From positions 1 through 11,887 of the forward strand of contig CANQOJ010000054.1 of the NCBI GenBank assembly GCA_947625455.1: DNA of 11,887 bases, in the 5' to 3' direction. Shown in pieces: positions 4,878 through 11,878 of this stretch. A model generated the notes under the pieces. That model worked only from the letters and a program-made list of their open reading frames with translations, searched no databases and was not told the origin of the DNA. Made by a program: the position numbers and the translations under genes. The first letter of the stretch is position 1. Every line of letters starts with the position of its first letter. Origin of the DNA: an uncultured Clostridia bacterium. Lineage in GTDB: Bacteria > Bacillota > Clostridia > Oscillospirales > Ruminococcaceae.

Positions 4878-6134
4878 TTACTCCTTATTTTTCAGCGTGT
4901 AAACAGTGTCGAGCGTATACTTCTCCGCCGCTTTCCGAACTCGTTCGGGCGTTACGTTTTTTATTTCTTCGGCATATTCTTCGGGCGAGATAAACTTTTC
5001 GTCTGTTATCTGCGAGATATACCAGCTTAAAAGCCCTAAACCGTCGTCATAGCATGACGAAATTGAGTTTAGCATTTCAAGCTTTGCTCGTTCAAGTTCT
5101 TCGTCCGTCACTCCGTTTTCGCATATGTCCTTGATTTCCCGAAGCATGGAAGCTTTTACCATAGCCTCGTTTGCGGGTTCAATTCCTGCCGAACAGGCAA
5201 GCGTCCTGCTGAAACGGTCAGTACCGCACCCGCAGTAATAGCACAGCGACTCGCTTTCGCGGATATCCGTGAAGAAGCGGGATGTCGTCATGCCGCCGAG
5301 AATAAGCGAGAACAGAGCGTTTGCAGGTCTGTCGTTCATATCGGGCGCTTTGAGATACATTCTTAATATCTCCTGCTCCATTTCGATATGGTCAGCAATT
5401 TCAACAGGCTCGTCCTTTAAGCGGGACGGGCAAGGTTTGATCCGGTAGATATTTCCTCTTTCAAGTTTTGAAAACTCGTCGGCAAAAATCTTCTCGCTTT
5501 CGGCAAAGTCCGAACAGCCCACCGCGCCTATTTCAATATGCGCGGTGCGGAGCATTTCCTTATATGCATTGTAAACCGACTTTGCGGTAACTTTTTCGGC
5601 GTTTTCGTGAGTTCCCTGCGGGGGGAGTTCTGCGGGTTCGCCGACAAATGCGGTTTTAGCGGCGCGTTCGCTTGCGTAAACGGCTTTGTCGTTTATAGAA
5701 CTGTCGATATTGTCGATAAGCTGTGCCCGAAGCATTTCCACGGTTTTCTCGTCAAACGCGCCGTTCTTGACGCAAGGTCTTAAAATGCAGTCGCACAAGA
5801 GCCTTGCCGCCTCGCATTCAAGCTTCTCGCCATTCAGCGCATACCTGTCGTCAAGTGCGGAGATTATGATGTTGGTGCGTCTTGCGTTGCAGAATGTTGA
5901 CGTTGAGGACGAAAGGTTAGCGTCATAGAGGTCAAGCAGTGCAAGAGACAGCTGTTTGTAGTCGGGATAGCGCTCGCAGCACTCCGAAAACTCATATGCC
6001 GCAACCGCCGCGTCCTCTCTCGGTATCTCGTCATAACCCGTGAAAAGCGAAATCCAGAAGCGGTTTTGTTTAAATCTGGGATCGGTGATCTTTGAAAAAT
6101 ATACACCATCTGTTAATTCTTTACGTTCAAAAAT
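4878..6134 (-). CDS. ymfF: M16-family non-catalytic partner, YmfF-like, probable ATT start
   Basis: This protein of about 418 residues has the M16 fold without HxxEH. Its C-terminal half holds an R/Y-type block (SRFFTDIRESESLCYYCGCG), which contributes to substrate binding in M16 pairs, followed by ENGVTDEELERAKLEML. It should form a heterodimer with the downstream YmfH-like enzyme. The start is unusual. The only nearby canonical start, ATG at 6182, lies upstream of the predicted transcription start, because the -10 box (6171-6176) overlaps codons 3-4 of that version. A Shine-Dalgarno AAGAGGG (6143-6149) sits before ATT codons at 6140 and 6134, and family similarity begins right there (ERKELTDGVYFSKI). 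I therefore place the start at ATT 6134, with 6140 and ATG 6182 as alternatives. The reading frame stays open further upstream to 6371, but that stretch crosses the galM terminator and repeat. Confidence 0.8.
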   Translation of the reverse strand: MFERKELTDGVYFSKITDPRFKQNRFWISLFTGYDEIPREDAAVAAYEFSECCERYPDYKQLSLALLDLYDANLSSSTSTFCNARRTNIIISALDDRYALNGEKLECEAARLLCDCILRPCVKNGAFDEKTVEMLRAQLIDNIDSSINDKAVYASERAAKTAFVGEPAELPPQGTHENAEKVTAKSVYNAYKEMLRTAHIEIGAVGCSDFAESEKIFADEFSKLERGNIYRIKPCPSRLKDEPVEIADHIEMEQEILRMYLKAPDMNDRPANALFSLILGGMTTSRFFTDIRESESLCYYCGCGTDRFSRTLACSAGIEPANEAMVKASMLREIKDICENGVTDEELERAKLEMLNSISSCYDDGLGLLSWYISQITDEKFISPEEYAEEIKNVTPERVRKAAEKYTLDTVYTLKNKE

Positions 6135-6170
6135 TTTAATTACCCTCTTTCTTAAAAAAATACTATTTCT

Positions 6171-6199
6171 ATTATAACACATTTGTTCGATAATTTCTA
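6171..6199 (-). promoter_or_regulatory. Promoter of the ymfF-ymfH-lgt operon
   Basis: On the minus strand, TAGAAA (6194-6199) and an extended -10, TGT-TATAAT (TATAAT at 6171-6176), are 17 bases apart. Transcription would begin near 6164, leaving a leader of about 30 nt with the AAGAGGG ribosome-binding site. Confidence 0.72.
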
Positions 6200-6242
6200 G
6201 TATTTTTTCGAGGATTATTCGGCATATCAACAATTCAGAAAT

Positions 6243-6272
6243 AAAAAAACGCCAACCCCTGACAGGCTGACG
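6243..6272 (-). terminator. Intrinsic terminator of the chemoreceptor-galM unit
   Basis: Read on the minus strand, CGTCAGCC (6265-6272) pairs with GGTTGGCG (6250-6257) through six Watson-Crick and two wobble pairs around a 7-base loop, followed by seven T (6243-6249). It lies 60 bases after the galM stop, beyond the palindromic repeat. Confidence 0.7.
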
Positions 6273-6273
6273 C

Positions 6274-6330
6274 GTCGGCAGTTGACAGTGTACAATGTAC
6301 AGTATACTGTACATTGTCCACTGTATACTG
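6274..6330. repeat. Intact palindromic repeat next to the galM stop codon
   Basis: The core at 6292-6317 is a perfect 26-bp palindrome (ACAATGTACAGTA and its reverse complement). It extends to a 52-bp near-perfect palindrome (6279-6330) with only small symmetric mismatches. It begins one base beyond the galM stop on the minus strand. The sequence also shows a 7-bp pulse (ACAGTGT, ACAATGT, ACAGTAT, ACTGTAC, ATTGTCC, ACTGTAT). Halves of the same repeat flank the antitoxin at 1579-1598 and 2161-2237. Confidence 0.85.
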
Positions 6331-6331
6331 A

Positions 6332-7366
6332 CTATTTCGCGCTGAATGTGTATGTGGTTGTAAAGCAGCAAACCTCGTCCGCTTTGAGGACGCAGGACGG
6401 GAACTGGGGTTTGTTGGGGGTGTCGGGGCAGAACTGGCTTTCAAGGCAAAGTCCTCCGTACTGCGGGTAGACATGCCCGTTCTTGCCGGGTTCGTTGTTC
6501 AATCCTATGCCAACATAGAACTGCATAGCGGGCATATCGGTGTCCATTTGCATGACAATGCCCCTTGTCTGCTCGTAAACATACGCCGCAGTGCGCATTT
6601 CGCGTGTTTCGCCGAGGAGGTAGTTGTGGTCGAAGCCTTTGGGCAATCTGCCGTTATCCATTTCCGTGCGCACTGTTTTCGGCTCGCGGAAGTCAAAAGG
6701 CGTTCCCGTAACGTCAGCTATCTCGCCCGTTGGTATCAGCTCGGAATTTACGGGGGTGTACTTATCGGCGTTTATCTTCACAAGGTGGTCTTTAATATCC
6801 CCCTCGCCCTCTCCTTTAAGGTTAAAGTACGCATGGTTTGTGAGATTTAAAACCGTGTCCTGATCGCATCTTCCGAAATACTGTATCTTAATGCCGTTTG
6901 TCAGCAAGGTATACTTCGCCTTTACGCTGAGATTTCCGGGAAAATTTTCCTCCTCGTCGGGGCTGTTGTAGCCGAATGTCACATAAGGCTCCTCGCCGTC
7001 CTCGATATCGTCGATTGTCCACATTCTCTTTCCGAAACCGAATGTCCCGCCGTGAAGCGTGTTGTTGCCGTCATTTTTCGACAGCTCGTATGTTTTCCCG
7101 CCGAGGGTGAATTTTGCGCCGCCTATGCGGTTTGCAACTCTGCCCACCGTTGCGCCGAAAGCCGAGTTGCCCTGCTCGTACTGTTCAACCGAACCATACC
7201 CCAGAACAACGTCAACGGGTTCTCTGTTTTTGTCAAGAACATACAGCGACTGAATTGCCGCGCCGAAGTTGGTGATACTTACGGACAAGCCGCTTCTGTT
7301 CTTAAGTGTTGCAAGAAAGCACTTGTAGCCTTGAAATGAGCCAAACTTGGAAATCTCGGTACTCAT
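6332..7366 (-). CDS. galM: Aldose 1-epimerase (mutarotase)
   Basis: GalM interconverts the alpha and beta anomers of aldoses such as galactose and glucose in the cytoplasm, feeding the Leloir pathway. All key residues are present in this 344-residue protein: Arg80 (GRVANRIGG), His105 (TLHGG), the proton-transferring His178 (NLTNHAYFNL), Asp246 (FDHNYLL) and the catalytic base Glu309 (LCLESQFCPD). The length is normal for the family. GGAGG at 7373-7377 precedes the ATG, and only 16 bases separate it from the chemoreceptor gene upstream, so both are probably on one mRNA. The stop codon is followed by a palindromic repeat and then a terminator. No other Leloir-pathway gene is in the window. Confidence 0.95.
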   Translation of the reverse strand: MSTEISKFGSFQGYKCFLATLKNRSGLSVSITNFGAAIQSLYVLDKNREPVDVVLGYGSVEQYEQGNSAFGATVGRVANRIGGAKFTLGGKTYELSKNDGNNTLHGGTFGFGKRMWTIDDIEDGEEPYVTFGYNSPDEEENFPGNLSVKAKYTLLTNGIKIQYFGRCDQDTVLNLTNHAYFNLKGEGEGDIKDHLVKINADKYTPVNSELIPTGEIADVTGTPFDFREPKTVRTEMDNGRLPKGFDHNYLLGETREMRTAAYVYEQTRGIVMQMDTDMPAMQFYVGIGLNNEPGKNGHVYPQYGGLCLESQFCPDTPNKPQFPSCVLKADEVCCFTTTYTFSAK

Positions 7367-7382
7367 AGATTACCTCCGAATA

Positions 7383-9536
7383 TTAGTATTTGTTATCGTC
7401 AAGCTTAATGCTTCGCTTTACGGGCTGCGCCGTTGCCGTTGATACAGGCTTTGTGTTGGTTACCTCAACCGTTTCCTCAACGCTTACCGGCTTCGGCTTC
7501 TCAACAGGTCTCTCAACCGCCTTTCTCTCAACAGGCTTAGAAATCGGCTTTTCAACAGGCTTCTCGGCAGGCTTTTCAACTGCCTTTCTCTCAACAGTCT
7601 TTGCGGGTTCTTTCTTTGGCTCGGCAGCAGGCTTTGAAACGGGCTTGTTTACGGCAGGTCTTGCGGGCTTTTTGTCGTCAATGACAAACCTGTCGACCGT
7701 TTCATGGAGCATAGCCGCCTGCGTTGCAAGTTCTTCTGAGCTGTCCGCGCACTCTCTTGCGCTGTCGGAAATCTGAACGACAGCGTCCGAAATGCTCGTC
7801 ATTCCCGCAAGCACTTCCTTTACGCTTTCAGCCTGCTTTGCAGAAGCGTCCGCAATATCGTCGACAACCTTTGAGGTAGCGTCCGTTTTCTCAACAATCT
7901 TGCTCAACATCTCGGCAGTTTCATTCGCAATAACCGTTCCGTTTTTAACGGCATTTATAGCGGTTTCAATAAGCTGTGTTGTTGACTTCGCCGCGTCAGC
8001 CGTCATATTCGCAAGGTTTCCTACTTCTCCCGCGACAACCGCAAAGCCCTTGCCCGCTGTACCCGCTCTCGCCGCTTCAATAGACGCGTTAAGCGAAAGA
8101 ATGTTCGTCTGGGAAGAAATATCCTGAATGGTCTGGATAATGTTGGCAATTTCGGAAGACGTGTTGCTTATCTCGTTCATAGCTTCAAGCATTTTCGCCA
8201 TTTTAGCGTTGCCCTCGTTTACTAATTGCATGGACTCCTCGGCAATAGCGCGCGCCTGCGCCGCCTTGTCGGAGTTGTCGTTGCTCTGGCTGTAGACAAC
8301 GTTAAGATTTGAGTTGAGTTCTCTTACCGTAATGGCTTCTTCGTCCGCAGCTCTTGACAGTACCGCGGAGTTTTTGGACATCTGGTCAGAGCCTACGCTT
8401 ACTTCTCGCCCCGCCTGCTCAACCTGCGTTACAACGCTGTTGACTGACGATACAATGCTGTTGAGCGCGGTCTTAACGGGCAGATAATCGCCGTAATAGT
8501 TTCCGCTCGGCTTAACGCAGAGATTTTCGTTTGCTATTTCACCGGCAGTGTAGGTTATATCGCCGATTACTTCGCCGTTGTAGTGCGCCATGGTATTGAC
8601 AGCCGTAGCCAGCGCGCCTAAATCGTCGTCGCCCTCGTAATCAACATCTTCGCCCGAAATTCTGCCGTTTGCCATTTCGGCAATCTTGCGCTGAATTTTT
8701 CTGAGCGGCACGGTAACTTTCTTCTGGAAGTAAGAGTTTATGATAAGGCAGAGCGCCGTGAACAGCACTATCATAATAACGCTTACGACAGCCATCATAT
8801 GCATGCTTGCCAAATACTGTCCTACGCCCGCCCTTACGACAAGCGTCCAGTCCTCGTTGCTTGAAAGTCTTGTTGAACAATAGCTGATATTCTGCTCGCC
8901 ATGCGGGTAGGTGTTCATTTTAATGCTGTCGTCATTCATTACATATTCGGAATAATCGCGGTTTTTTGCGCTGTCGTTTGCGCAGGCGAAAGCCTTTCCG
9001 CTCTTGTCGACAATCGCAACTTCATTAGGGCAAGATTTCAGCGCTTCTTCAAGCAGCGCCGTAGCAATCTCCGCGCAGAGGACATCTCCCCCGTCCTTTG
9101 CCGCAAGGAAAAACGAAGCGTTGCCGTCCGCGGGCACAACAACCCTTGTCTTTGACGAGAGGGCGGACATAACCGCCTGCGGTATCTCACCGCCGTATGT
9201 ACCTGCACCGTCGGAGAAAACAACGGACAATATGTTGGCGTTGTAATTTTTGATAACGCCTGCGTGTTCTTCCTTTTGCTGTGCTGAACCGTTTTTGAAC
9301 TCGTAGTCGAAAACATGGTCGTTTACTAAATTCAGCAAATCGTTTATTTCGCCGTCAACAATCGCCTTGTTTCCGACAGCGTTTTCGTTCAGCATTCCCG
9401 TAATGCTCGTCATGGTAAGATGATACGCCACGGCAACGCAGACGGACAGGTTAAGCACCATGGCAACGGTCATAATGACGCTGAAAAGCATAATCTTAGC
9501 TTTTACCGTCTTTACGGTCTTTTTTTCTTCCGACAT
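7383..9536 (-). CDS. Methyl-accepting chemotaxis protein with a Pro/Lys-rich C-terminal tail
   Basis: This 717-residue transmembrane chemoreceptor signals through CheW/CheA to the flagellar motor. A short cytoplasmic N-terminus precedes TM1 (about 14-40). An extracellular ligand-binding region (about 41-245, Cache-like by length and layout, not certain) is followed by TM2 (about 246-268) and a HAMP segment starting at PLRKIQRKI. The signalling domain spans about 370-615. Its hairpin tip is nearly canonical: SSQTNILSLNASIEAARAG (474-492) and GKGFAVVAGEVGNLA (495-509). Residues 620-717 form a low-complexity tail of KP, PVEKP and VERKAVEKP repeats, far longer than the usual linker, and no CheR-binding pentapeptide is seen at its end. 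The start has AGAGAGG eight bases upstream and a strong promoter. The ligand is unknown; co-transcription with galM suggests a sugar, as inference. Confidence 0.93.
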   Translation of the reverse strand: MSEEKKTVKTVKAKIMLFSVIMTVAMVLNLSVCVAVAYHLTMTSITGMLNENAVGNKAIVDGEINDLLNLVNDHVFDYEFKNGSAQQKEEHAGVIKNYNANILSVVFSDGAGTYGGEIPQAVMSALSSKTRVVVPADGNASFFLAAKDGGDVLCAEIATALLEEALKSCPNEVAIVDKSGKAFACANDSAKNRDYSEYVMNDDSIKMNTYPHGEQNISYCSTRLSSNEDWTLVVRAGVGQYLASMHMMAVVSVIMIVLFTALCLIINSYFQKKVTVPLRKIQRKIAEMANGRISGEDVDYEGDDDLGALATAVNTMAHYNGEVIGDITYTAGEIANENLCVKPSGNYYGDYLPVKTALNSIVSSVNSVVTQVEQAGREVSVGSDQMSKNSAVLSRAADEEAITVRELNSNLNVVYSQSNDNSDKAAQARAIAEESMQLVNEGNAKMAKMLEAMNEISNTSSEIANIIQTIQDISSQTNILSLNASIEAARAGTAGKGFAVVAGEVGNLANMTADAAKSTTQLIETAINAVKNGTVIANETAEMLSKIVEKTDATSKVVDDIADASAKQAESVKEVLAGMTSISDAVVQISDSARECADSSEELATQAAMLHETVDRFVIDDKKPARPAVNKPVSKPAAEPKKEPAKTVERKAVEKPAEKPVEKPISKPVERKAVERPVEKPKPVSVEETVEVTNTKPVSTATAQPVKRSIKLDDNKY

Positions 9537-9562
9537 TTGAAGTACCTCTCTTTAGGAAATAT

Positions 9563-9577
9563 TTTGTTGCAAACAAA
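9563..9577. promoter_or_regulatory. Inverted repeat in the chemoreceptor leader
   Basis: TTTGTT-GCA-AACAAA has perfect 6-bp arms and lies about 10-25 bases after the predicted transcription start, before the SD. It could be an operator. No regulator is recognised. Confidence 0.35.
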
Positions 9578-9592
9578 GTATGCCTTATATAT

Positions 9593-9621
9593 ATTCTACC
9601 ATATTTGTCACTCAAAGTCAA
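9593..9621 (-). promoter_or_regulatory. Promoter of the chemoreceptor-galM unit
   Basis: On the minus strand, TTGACT (9616-9621) and TAGAAT (9593-9598) are separated by 17 bases. This is a sigma-A-type rather than a flagellar sigma-D-type promoter. The tandem repeat array abuts its -35 element. Confidence 0.78.
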
Positions 9622-9622
9622 T

Positions 9623-10010
9623 AATTTTGTGAAATTTTTACGCCTTGAAGTTCAACTAGAAGCTAGATTTTTTAGAGACCAGAGGCTAGAGTTTAATCTA
9701 AAACAAGATTTTCTTTTCAAGCCCTCAATTTTATGAAATTTTTACGCCCTGAAGTTCAAGGAAAAACTCCCCTACTAGAAGCTAGAATTTTAAGAGGCTA
9801 GAGGCTAGAGTTTAATCGAAAACAAAATTTTCTTTTCAAACCCTTAATTTTATGAAATTTTTACGCCCTGGAGTTCAAGGAAAAACTCCCCTACTAGAAG
9901 CTAGAATTTTAAGAGGCTAGAGGCTAGAGTTTAATCTAAAACAAGATTTTCTTTTCAAGCCCTCAATTTTATGAAATTTTTACGCCTTGAAGTTCAAGGA
10001 AAAATTCCCT
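9623..10010. repeat. Tandem repeat array, 119-bp period, including copies of the dGTPase gene end
   Basis: Units start with GAAATTTTTACGCC at 9631, 9735, 9854 and 9973, giving periods of 104, 119 and 119. The units at 9735-9853 and 9854-9972 differ at only five positions. Each unit combines two parts. The first is about 38 bases copied from the 3' end of the dGTPase gene, encoding EFFLELQGVKIS and its stop on the minus strand. The second is a longer part with the dispersed GCTAGAG heptamers and an ACAAG...TTCTTTTCAA segment related to 1951-1970. The fourth, partial unit is the genuine end of the gene. The first unit lacks about 14 bases, GGAAAAACTCCCCT. Confidence 0.9.
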
Positions 10011-11399
10011 TGCAAAACCGTCTGTCATTGAACATACGCAGTCTGTTGCCAAAAGCAGACGGTGATAGCATTGTTCCGCGTCAGGCTTGCCCTTGCAGGC
10101 TTCGCGGCAGATGCCGATATAGTTTTTCGACAACACCGCAATCATGTCGTCATCAAAGACGTTTGCGTCAATGTCGAATGAAAGCGCCGCTCTTGTGATT
10201 TTGTCCAGCAAAAACGTCAGCACCGAACTTTCCGAAAGCTCGCTTCTGATTATCCCCGCCGAGCGGAATGCGTATCTGTATGCAATATCCCCAAGCGCCC
10301 TGCTTAACACTCCCACATCCGATACTTCAAGAAGTTCTTTTCTGAACTCGCCGCTCATAATTTGTTCATAATTGTCGCAGAAAGCGTCCGCCGCCGCATA
10401 CAACATTCTCGTCTGGAGTTTTATTATCCACCTTGAAACCGCGGCTTTTTCGGGGTTTTCCATATTGAGGCTTCTGGCGGAATTGTGGGATTTCTGGAGT
10501 TCACCTACTGCCCAGATAAGAGTTTGCCGCTCGTTTTCGCTTTTACAGCTTAGGAGATTTTTCTCGCTTTGCAGTTCGCACATCAGAATGTCATATGAAA
10601 CAAGCCCTTTTTCAACCGCGTCCTCAATATCCGCTGTTCTGTAAGCAATATCGTCCGCACTTTCAAGAATAAACGTCAGCGGATACCTGCAATTCACCGC
10701 GCCTGTTCTTTCGGTAATTTTCTCGAACAATTCCTGCTCGGCATAATAGTACCCCATTTTCTTTGTGCATATATCGCCGCTTTTGGTATTTATGCCTATT
10801 GAGGGCGTGGGGTACTTTATAATGGTGTTCAAAAGGGCAAATGTCAGGTTCATGCCCGTCTGCATATCGATAAGGCAGTGAAGCCTTGACAATACGCGCA
10901 AAGCCTGCGCGTTGCCCTCAAAGTTCAGGAAATCCGCTTTCATCTGCTCCGACAGCAAGTTCTGCACGGGATTGCCCTTGAACTTCAAATTCGGCAAGTT
11001 GTCCTTAAACCACTGACGTATCGAAAACTCGCCGAAATGCCCGAAAGGCGGGTTGCCTATGTCGTGAACAAGCCCCGCGCACTCCAGAATATCACAGCAA
11101 TTTTCCCTCACGCTTTCGTCAACGCCGGGCTTGTTCATCTCGATAAGCCTTGAAAACACGGTATCGCCGAGGCTTTCCGCAAAAGAGCTGACTTCAAGCG
11201 AATGTGTAAGCCTTGTCCTAACGAAATCGCCCCTGTGCAGAGGGTAAACCTGCGCTTTGTCCTGAAGCCGTCTGAATGACGCGCTTCCGATTATGCGGTG
11301 GTAATCCTTTCTGAACTCCGTGCGGATATCGCGGGTGTTTTCATTTACGTTAGTTCTTTCGCGCTCCGCGCAAAGAAGTTGTTTCCAGTTTAAGAGCAT
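9969..11399 (-). CDS. dgt: dGTPase-like HD-domain deoxynucleoside triphosphate triphosphohydrolase
   Basis: Proteins of this family cleave dNTPs, dGTP in the best-known cases, to the nucleoside and triphosphate, controlling dNTP pools in the cytoplasm. The 476-residue sequence has the full motif set. SFRRLQDKAQVYPL and RTRLTHSLEVS (first metal His66) are followed by the HD motif ECAGLVHDIGNPPFGHFGE with His112-Asp113 and His121. FEGNAQALRVL (160-170) and ESADDIAYRTADIEDAVEKG, with the last metal-binding Asp region, complete it. The length suits the Dgt-type family (E. coli about 505). The start at 11399 opens with LNWKQLL, as in relatives, but its SD is weak (GAAAAAGAAAG, rather far upstream). 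The 3' end lies inside the tandem array, and its final codons are repeated three times downstream. It is divergent from mazF, sharing a 109-bp intergenic region. Substrate preference cannot be read from sequence. Confidence 0.92.
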   Translation of the reverse strand: MLLNWKQLLCAERERTNVNENTRDIRTEFRKDYHRIIGSASFRRLQDKAQVYPLHRGDFVRTRLTHSLEVSSFAESLGDTVFSRLIEMNKPGVDESVRENCCDILECAGLVHDIGNPPFGHFGEFSIRQWFKDNLPNLKFKGNPVQNLLSEQMKADFLNFEGNAQALRVLSRLHCLIDMQTGMNLTFALLNTIIKYPTPSIGINTKSGDICTKKMGYYYAEQELFEKITERTGAVNCRYPLTFILESADDIAYRTADIEDAVEKGLVSYDILMCELQSEKNLLSCKSENERQTLIWAVGELQKSHNSARSLNMENPEKAAVSRWIIKLQTRMLYAAADAFCDNYEQIMSGEFRKELLEVSDVGVLSRALGDIAYRYAFRSAGIIRSELSESSVLTFLLDKITRAALSFDIDANVFDDDMIAVLSKNYIGICREACKGKPDAEQCYHRLLLATDCVCSMTDGFAREFFLELQGVKIS

Positions 11400-11508
11400 A
11401 TAATTTGACCAACTTTCTTTTTCAGACTGATTAAATTTCCGAATATTTTTTTATCATATGTCAATAATAAAAATGTCACCAAAAATTAACTTATAGGAGG
11501 TAAAAATT

Positions 11509-11850
11509 ATGTTGGTTAAACGCGGTGAAATTTATTATGCGGATTTAAGTCCCGTTGTAGGCTCGGAGCAAGGCGGTATACGTCCCGTGCTTATCGTCCA
11601 GAACGACATCGGAAACAAGCACAGCCCTACCGTAATTGCCGCCGCAATCACAAGCCGAAAGGAAAAAGCCGGACTTCCTACCCACATCTCCGTAACGGGT
11701 TCGTCATGCGGGCTTGCAAAGGATTCCGTAGTGCTTCTCGAACAGGTTCGTACATTGGATAAAAGACGGCTCAAAGAGCGCATGGGCGAGCTGGACAGCG
11801 CGTCTATGCACGAGGTTGACAATGCGCTCTCGACTAGTTTAGGACTTTAA
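11509..11850 (+). CDS. mazF: MazF/PemK-family endoribonuclease toxin, without adjacent antitoxin
   Basis: MazF toxins are sequence-specific single-strand mRNA endoribonucleases that halt translation. This 113-residue protein is close to B. subtilis MazF (NdoA) in length. It carries the expected KRGEIYYADLSPVVGSEQGG (4-23), with catalytic Arg25 in IRPVLIVQND and Thr48 in AAAITSRK at the positions of the known active-site pair. A strong SD AGGAGG (11495-11500) lies eight bases before the ATG. The usual MazE antitoxin, normally encoded immediately upstream and overlapping, is absent: upstream is the divergent dGTPase gene, and the 109-bp gap is too short and shows no coding signal. Solitary MazF genes occur in Clostridia, so an antitoxin may lie elsewhere. 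No convincing promoter hexamers were found in the gap; a TATCAT at 11452-11457 lacks a good -35. Confidence 0.93.
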   Translation: MLVKRGEIYYADLSPVVGSEQGGIRPVLIVQNDIGNKHSPTVIAAAITSRKEKAGLPTHISVTGSSCGLAKDSVVLLEQVRTLDKRRLKERMGELDSASMHEVDNALSTSLGL

Positions 11851-11857
11851 CGCTGTA

Positions 11858-11878
11858 CGACGCACTATGCGGCGTTTT
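11858..11878 (+). terminator. Probable intrinsic terminator of mazF
   Basis: CGACGCA (11858-11864) and TGCGGCG (11868-11874) form a 7-bp stem with one A-G mismatch and a CTA loop, followed by TTTT. It starts eight bases after the mazF stop, suggesting a single-gene transcript. Confidence 0.6.

Noticed and set aside
6135..6371. Upstream extension of the YmfF-like frame (about 79 residues)
   Set aside because: It crosses the promoter, the galM terminator and the palindromic repeat, and has no family similarity; the frame is open by chance.
7390..7776. Open frame of 128 residues on the plus strand, rich in Ser, Thr, Gly and Phe
   Set aside because: It is the antisense shadow of the low-complexity Pro/Lys tail and signalling domain of the chemoreceptor, with no independent ribosome-binding site or family likeness.
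9971..10371. Two plus-strand frames of 75 residues
   Set aside because: They are antisense to the conserved dGTPase-like gene and show no family features.
11405..11433. TTGACC as a -35 element for mazF
   Set aside because: The sequence 17 bases downstream (TGATTA) is a poor -10 box, and other spacings are no better.
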